From the NCBI GenBank assembly GCA_910584405.1, contig CAJUAL010000023.1, positions 1 to 10,439 on the forward strand: a stretch of DNA of 10,439 nt, in the 5' to 3' direction. The notes beneath the pieces are model-generated. The model did not search any database. It was not told the origin of the DNA and saw only the letters and a program-made list of their open reading frames with translations. Shown piece by piece: positions 6,984-10,439 of the stretch (position 1 is its first letter; the number at the start of each line of letters is the position of its first letter). Made by a program: the position numbers and the translations under genes. Source of the DNA: an uncultured Vampirovibrio sp. GTDB lineage: Bacteria > Cyanobacteriota > Vampirovibrionia > Gastranaerophilales > Gastranaerophilaceae.

Positions 6984-8225
6984 ATGGATAATAATATTAT
7001 TAAGCAAGCAGAAATCGATTTAAGAGAACAATTTGAAATTATAGAAGATATTAGAGATTATAATCAGGAAAAAGTTCTTGATGCGTTTATAGATAACAAA
7101 GTTGCACCCGAACATTTTTATACTGTTTCTGGTTACGGGCATGATGATTTAGGGCGAGAAGTTTTGGATAAGGTTTTTGCGCAAGTTTTTAAAGCCGAAA
7201 AAGCGCTTGTCAGAATCCATTTTGCTTCAGGTACTCATACATTGGCTTGTGCATTATTTGGGAACTTAAAATACGGAGATAAGTTATTATCTGTTGCAGG
7301 AACTCCGTATGATACAATGCAGGAAGTTATCGGAACAATGGGGGATGATGAAACAAAGAGAGCCTCTTTAATCGGTAACGGCGTTTTATATGATGAAGTT
7401 CCATTAATAGATAACACTGATATTGATTTTGAACGATTGGAGCAAATGGTTGATGAAACCGTAACAATGGTTTTGATTCAGCGTTCAAAAGGGTATTCAA
7501 CCCGTAAGTCTTTAACAATTGATACTATTGAAAAAATTTGTAAGATTGTTAAATCTAAGAATCCGAATTGCATTTGTTTTGTAGATAATTGTTACGGGGA
7601 ATTTGTTGATAAGAAAGAACCGTTAGAAGTCGGAGCAGACTTAATGGCTGGTTCATTAATTAAAAATGCTGGCGGAGGTATTGTTGAAGCCGGCGGATAT
7701 ATTGCGGGTAAAGAATTATATGTTGAGCGTTCTGCAATCAGATTAACCGCTCCGGGTATCGGCTCAGAAGGCGGAGCAATGTTTAATCAGCACAGATTAA
7801 TGTTTCAAGGTTTGTTTATGGCGCCGTCTGTTGTTTGTGATGCAGTTAAGGGGGCAGTACTTGCTTCTAAGATTTTTGATGAAATCGGATATGATTCTTC
7901 TCCTAAATATAACGAAAAAAGAACCGATATAATTCAAAACATTACATTTGGGGCTCCGGAACCGTTAGAAGAGTTTTGCAGAACAATTCAATCATTATCA
8001 CCTGTTAACGGATATGTAACTCCGATACCTGAATACATCCCCGGGTATGAAGATAAAGTAATTATGGCAGGCGGAACTTTTATTGAAGGCTCTACGATAG
8101 AATTATCAGCAGACGGCCCGATGAGAGCGCCGTATGTAGCCTATATGCAGGGCGGTTTGAATTATGCTCATGTAAAAATTGCTTTGAAAAAATTCTTAGA
8201 AAAGATTTCAAATCAGAATATTTAA
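6984..8225 (+). CDS. Methionine gamma-lyase family PLP enzyme ('aluminium resistance protein' family)
   Basis: A 413-residue fold-type I PLP enzyme of the family annotated as methionine gamma-lyase-like or 'aluminium resistance protein', distinct from classical MetB/MGL. Seen in order: SGYGHDDLGRE (49-59), the cofactor-phosphate loop ASGTHT (81-86), the D201/N202 pair in FVDNCYGEF whose aspartate would hold the pyridine nitrogen, and the predicted Schiff-base lysine K227 in GSLIKNAGGG, followed by the glycine-rich EAGGYIAG. Length is as usual for the family (about 400-430). The reaction would be elimination on a sulfur amino acid, but the physiological substrate of this family is poorly established and the aluminium name is historical. 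The start is firm: AAGGA at 6971-6975, 8 bases before the ATG. It is cytoplasmic. It is co-directional with the phosphorylase gene, 101 bases upstream of it with no terminator between, so read-through is possible. Confidence 0.92.
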   Translation: MDNNIIKQAEIDLREQFEIIEDIRDYNQEKVLDAFIDNKVAPEHFYTVSGYGHDDLGREVLDKVFAQVFKAEKALVRIHFASGTHTLACALFGNLKYGDKLLSVAGTPYDTMQEVIGTMGDDETKRASLIGNGVLYDEVPLIDNTDIDFERLEQMVDETVTMVLIQRSKGYSTRKSLTIDTIEKICKIVKSKNPNCICFVDNCYGEFVDKKEPLEVGADLMAGSLIKNAGGGIVEAGGYIAGKELYVERSAIRLTAPGIGSEGGAMFNQHRLMFQGLFMAPSVVCDAVKGAVLASKIFDEIGYDSSPKYNEKRTDIIQNITFGAPEPLEEFCRTIQSLSPVNGYVTPIPEYIPGYEDKVIMAGGTFIEGSTIELSADGPMRAPYVAYMQGGLNYAHVKIALKKFLEKISNQNI

Positions 8226-8229
8226 TCTG

Positions 8230-8258
8230 TTGTCAATTATAAAATTATATGTTAAAAT
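8230..8258 (+). promoter_or_regulatory. Strong extended -10 promoter of the phosphorylase-like gene
   Basis: TTGTCA (8230-8235) and TAAAAT (8253-8258) are each five of six consensus and 17 bp apart, with TG one base before the -10 box (extended -10). The predicted start is near 8265. A short inverted repeat, CACAA-GT-TTGTG (8266-8277), lies at the very start of the transcript and could be an operator or a 5' hairpin. GAGAGG (8315-8320) is the Shine-Dalgarno, 6 bases before the ATG. Confidence 0.8.
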
Positions 8259-8326
8259 GTAGAAGCACAAGTTTGTGTACATGAAAAATTTAGTAAATAA
8301 AAGTTATAAGAGAAGAGAGGTTAGTT

Positions 8327-10021
8327 ATGGCATTACCAAATGTAGCGTATTTTTCGATGGAAATAGCTATGGATCAATCTTTGAGCACTTATTCCGGAGG
8401 TTTAGGATTCCTTGCCGGTTCACACATGTTATCAGCAGGATATCTGCAAATGCCTATGGTAGGTGTTACAATGTTATGGTCTTACGGTTATTATGACCAA
8501 CGAATTGATCATACAGGCAATGTTGAAGTTGCATATATCAGAAAATATTATGATTTCTTAACAGATACAGATGTTCAAACAGAAGTAGATATTTTCGGAG
8601 AAAGAGTTAAAGTAAAAGCATATTTAGTACGTCCTGAATTGTTCGGAACATGCCCTGTTTACTTATTAACAACAGATATTGAAGGAAACAGTGATTGGGC
8701 AAGAAGCATTTCACACAGATTATATGACGGTAATGAAAAAATAAGAATTGCTCAAGAAACAGTTTTGGGTGTTGCTGGTGTAAGAATCTTACAACAAGCA
8801 GGTTACAATTTTGATGTAATTCACATGAACGAAGGTCATGCTCTTCCGGCAGCCTTTGAATTATTAAGACAATATAATGGTGATTTAAACGAAGTAAAAC
8901 GCCGTACAGTATTTACAACCCACACTCCTGTTGCCGCAGGTAATGAAGTTCACTGGGTAGATACATTACTTGAAGGCGGATTCTTTGCAGGAGCTTCACG
9001 TGAAACTGCTGTTAACTTAGGTGGCGAAAACTTCTCACTAACAGTTGCGGCATTAAGAATGTCAAGAATTGCAAACGCGGTATCTCAGTTACACGGCTTA
9101 GTTGCTAACAAAATGTGGGAATGGGTAGAAGGCAGATGCCCTATTCGTGCAATTACTAATGCTGTTAATCTTGAATACTGGCAAGATGAGAGAATTGCTG
9201 CTGTTAAAAACAATCCTCAAGGCTTGTTAGATGTTAAACGAGAAATGAAAGCCGAATTGTTTAAATATATAGCCAATGTTGCAGGTAAGAGATTTGATCC
9301 TGACGTTTTAACTATTACTTGGGCAAGAAGATTTGCAGACTACAAACGTGCATGGTTAATCCTTATGGATAAAGACAGAATCGGCAAACTTTTAGATGAA
9401 AATAAAGTTCAAATTATCTTTGCAGGTAAATTCCACCCGGATGATGTTATGGGCAAAGAAATGTTTAATAAATTATTAAATCGTTCTCACTCATTGAAAA
9501 ATGTAGTAGTTCTTCCTGGTTATGAGCTTCAATTGTCAGGCATGCTAAAACGCGGTTCTGATATTTGGCTAAACACTCCGTTAAGACCGTTTGAAGCTTC
9601 AGGTACATCAGGTATGTCAGCTAATATGAACGGAACATTACACTTGTCAATTTTTGACGGATGGACTGTAGAAGGTACATTTAGCGGAATCAACGGTTAC
9701 GCAATAGAATATCCTGAAATTGATGACGAAATGTCATGGGAAGAAAGACACTGGAAAGATCATAAGTGCTTGATGAATATTATTGAAGAACAAATTATTC
9801 CAACATACTATGAAAACAAAATGGAATGGGCAAGATTAATGCGTCAAGCGATTAGAACATCTGAAGGTTATTTCAATTCTGACAGAATGGTAATTGAGTA
9901 TTACAACAGATTGTATAAACCAATTGCTCATGACGGTGATTGTTCAGGAGAAGAAAAACAAGAAATGAAAATAACAGAAGCTCCAACATTTGATGCATGG
10001 ACATTCTCAAATATAAAATAG
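8327..10021 (+). CDS. glgP: Alpha-glucan phosphorylase family GT-B protein lacking the PLP lysine
   Basis: A 564-residue member of the short alpha-glucan phosphorylase group (GT35-like), lacking the extra N-terminal domain of longer relatives. Family marks: AYFSMEIAMD (7-16), YSGGLGFLAG (22-31), HMNEGHA (166-172), THTPVAAGNE (198-207, with H199 near the catalytic His of muscle phosphorylase), ARRFADYKRA (333-342) whose R335 and K340 match the phosphate-contacting Arg/Lys, IFAGKFHPDD (364-373), and LNTPLRPFEASGTSGM (415-430). Phosphorylases continue M-K-x-x-[LM]-N, the lysine holding PLP; here residue 431 is Ser (TCA at 9617-9619). The early GD of LAGD is also GS. Classical phosphorolysis of glycogen by PLP is therefore doubtful; a PLP-free glucosyltransferase or a regulatory role is possible. 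The frame is intact, with strong expression signals, so it is not a pseudogene. The glgP symbol reflects family, not proven activity. No other glycogen genes are in view. Confidence 0.85.
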   Translation: MALPNVAYFSMEIAMDQSLSTYSGGLGFLAGSHMLSAGYLQMPMVGVTMLWSYGYYDQRIDHTGNVEVAYIRKYYDFLTDTDVQTEVDIFGERVKVKAYLVRPELFGTCPVYLLTTDIEGNSDWARSISHRLYDGNEKIRIAQETVLGVAGVRILQQAGYNFDVIHMNEGHALPAAFELLRQYNGDLNEVKRRTVFTTHTPVAAGNEVHWVDTLLEGGFFAGASRETAVNLGGENFSLTVAALRMSRIANAVSQLHGLVANKMWEWVEGRCPIRAITNAVNLEYWQDERIAAVKNNPQGLLDVKREMKAELFKYIANVAGKRFDPDVLTITWARRFADYKRAWLILMDKDRIGKLLDENKVQIIFAGKFHPDDVMGKEMFNKLLNRSHSLKNVVVLPGYELQLSGMLKRGSDIWLNTPLRPFEASGTSGMSANMNGTLHLSIFDGWTVEGTFSGINGYAIEYPEIDDEMSWEERHWKDHKCLMNIIEEQIIPTYYENKMEWARLMRQAIRTSEGYFNSDRMVIEYYNRLYKPIAHDGDCSGEEKQEMKITEAPTFDAWTFSNIK

Positions 10022-10038
10022 TAAATTTTACGTAATAA

Positions 10039-10070
10039 AAAGGACAGGCTTTATGGCCTGTTCTTTTTTT
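10039..10070 (+). terminator. Intrinsic terminator of the phosphorylase-like gene
   Basis: An 11-bp stem with one G-U pair (10039-10049 with 10056-10066, core GACAGGC/GCCTGTT) and a 6-base loop ends in an unbroken run of seven T (10064-10070). It starts 18 bases after the stop codon and separates the gene from the RNA promoter downstream. Confidence 0.9.
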
Positions 10071-10141
10071 GCTTAAATAGTCTTGTGTAATCAGCGATTC
10101 GGGCATTTGTAACAAAATGTGAAGAAAATAAAATAAAACAC

Positions 10142-10170
10142 TTGAAATCTAATTTTTTTAGAGTTAATAT
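10142..10170 (+). promoter_or_regulatory. Promoter of the structured RNA at the right edge
   Basis: TTGAAA (10142-10147, five of six of the -35 consensus) and TAATAT (10165-10170, four of six) are exactly 17 bp apart. The predicted start, 6-8 bases past the -10 box, is at about 10176-10178, which is where the nested stems begin. The 10071-10141 stretch before it is AT-rich and holds nothing else I can identify. Confidence 0.5.
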
Positions 10171-10176
10171 AGTGGA

Positions 10177-10439
10177 TGTGCAGGGCGCACGAAAGAGTGA
10201 AAGCCCAAAGCACTTTAATTAAAACCAGATACTTAGAATTTTATCTAAAAACGAAAGTTTTATTAAAGGATTAAAAAGTTATCTACAAAAGAATATAAAT
10301 AGTGTGAGTAGGTTAACTGGGGATATTCCCCTAACTCTGATAGATAGTACCGATAGGGGTTATCGTTGGAGATATAAGATAGTCGAACATTGAAAACAGA
10401 ATAGCTGAAACTAGAAAAGTTGTGACAAACAACGAAACT
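10177..10439 (+). ncRNA. Large structured RNA, 5' part (unclassified; group II intron domain I is the alternative)
   Basis: No credible reading frame exists here, but the plus strand folds well. GUGC (10178-10181) pairs with GCAC (10209-10212), enclosing GGGC/GCCC and CAC/GUG around GAAAGA. CUUUAAU (10213-10219) pairs with AUUAAAG (10262-10268) and closes a three-way junction with two hairpins: AGAUA/UAUCU (10227-10231, 10242-10246) and AAAAC-GAAA-GUUUU (10248-10261), a GNRA tetraloop. UAUCUA (10280-10285) can pair with UAGAUA (10341-10346), enclosing GUUA/UAAC and GGGG/CCCC. CGAUA/UAUCG and GUUGU/ACAAC (followed by GAAACU) come later. A-rich joining strands are typical of large ornate RNAs. 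For a group II intron: a GUGC start, a UAACUGGGGAUA word similar to one in Ll.LtrB, and the hairpin-GAAAC. Against: the start is GUGCA rather than GUGYG, and a promoter fits the 5' end. It runs off the window. It is not RNase P RNA, tmRNA or SRP RNA by their conserved words. Confidence 0.55.

Noticed and set aside
8275..8496. 73-codon frame overlapping the start of the phosphorylase-like gene
   Set aside because: It overlaps the true start out of frame, lacks a Shine-Dalgarno, and the phosphorylase N-terminal family motifs occupy the same bases in the other frame.
9873..10115. 80-codon minus-strand frame at the end of the phosphorylase-like gene
   Set aside because: It runs through the terminator hairpin and antisense to coding sequence, with no ribosome site.
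10164..10266. TTAATA (10164-10169) with TATTAA (10261-10266) as IBS2/EBS2 of a group II intron
   Set aside because: The match is exact but consists only of A and T, is expected by chance in this composition, and the downstream copy is better used in the 7-bp three-way-junction stem.
1..10439. CRISPR array or tRNA/rRNA gene
   Set aside because: No regularly spaced repeats were seen, and no cloverleaf or rRNA-conserved words were found on either strand by reading.

Overview
The window is AT-rich bacterial DNA with densely packed genes, good Shine-Dalgarno sites and clear sigma-70-type promoters. The protein set (a SWIM/SNF2 helicase with a DUF3137 membrane protein, a methionine gamma-lyase-family PLP enzyme, a short atypical alpha-glucan phosphorylase-like protein, and an AT-rich lineage-specific protein with a degenerate EF-hand-like stretch) would suit a gut, non-photosynthetic relative of cyanobacteria (Candidatus Gastranaerophilales / Melainabacteria). 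This is an inference from gene style; no marker gene here proves it.

Layout, left to right. Positions 1-233 hold a terminator for an upstream gene outside the window and a good promoter. Positions 234-4364 form a two-gene operon: a 1061-residue SWIM-SNF2 ATPase, then, 15 bases on, a 309-residue two-TM DUF3137 protein. Positions 4365-4594 are non-coding with several short inverted repeats. Positions 4595-6052 encode an unrecognised 485-residue protein. It converges on a minus-strand gene at 6092-6823 for an exported von Willebrand factor A (VWA) protein with a complete MIDAS site; one strong hairpin at 6062-6091 can terminate both. Positions 6824-6983 separate divergent genes and contain a long two-tier palindrome flanked by a 5-bp direct repeat, which looks like a small inserted repeat element. 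Positions 6984-8225 encode a PLP enzyme of the methionine gamma-lyase / 'aluminium resistance' family. Positions 8327-10021 encode a 564-residue GT-B protein of the alpha-glucan phosphorylase family with its own extended -10 promoter and a strong terminator.

The last 418 bases (10022-10439) have no protein gene. After the phosphorylase terminator there is a promoter (TTGAAA, 17 bp, TAATAT) whose predicted start falls at about 10177. From there to the window edge the sequence folds into a series of nested hairpins: a three-tier 5' hairpin, a three-way junction with a GAAA tetraloop, and more stems. This is probably the 5' part of a large structured RNA; the main alternative is domain I of a group II intron. 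It is cut by the window end.

The two most unusual points are (1) the phosphorylase-like protein has serine (Ser431) where the family carries the lysine that holds pyridoxal phosphate, although the other GT-B active-site residues remain, and (2) the structured RNA at the right edge. The genes do not form one evident pathway. Only the helicase/DUF3137 pair is clearly co-transcribed; the PLP enzyme and the phosphorylase are co-directional with no visible terminator between them.
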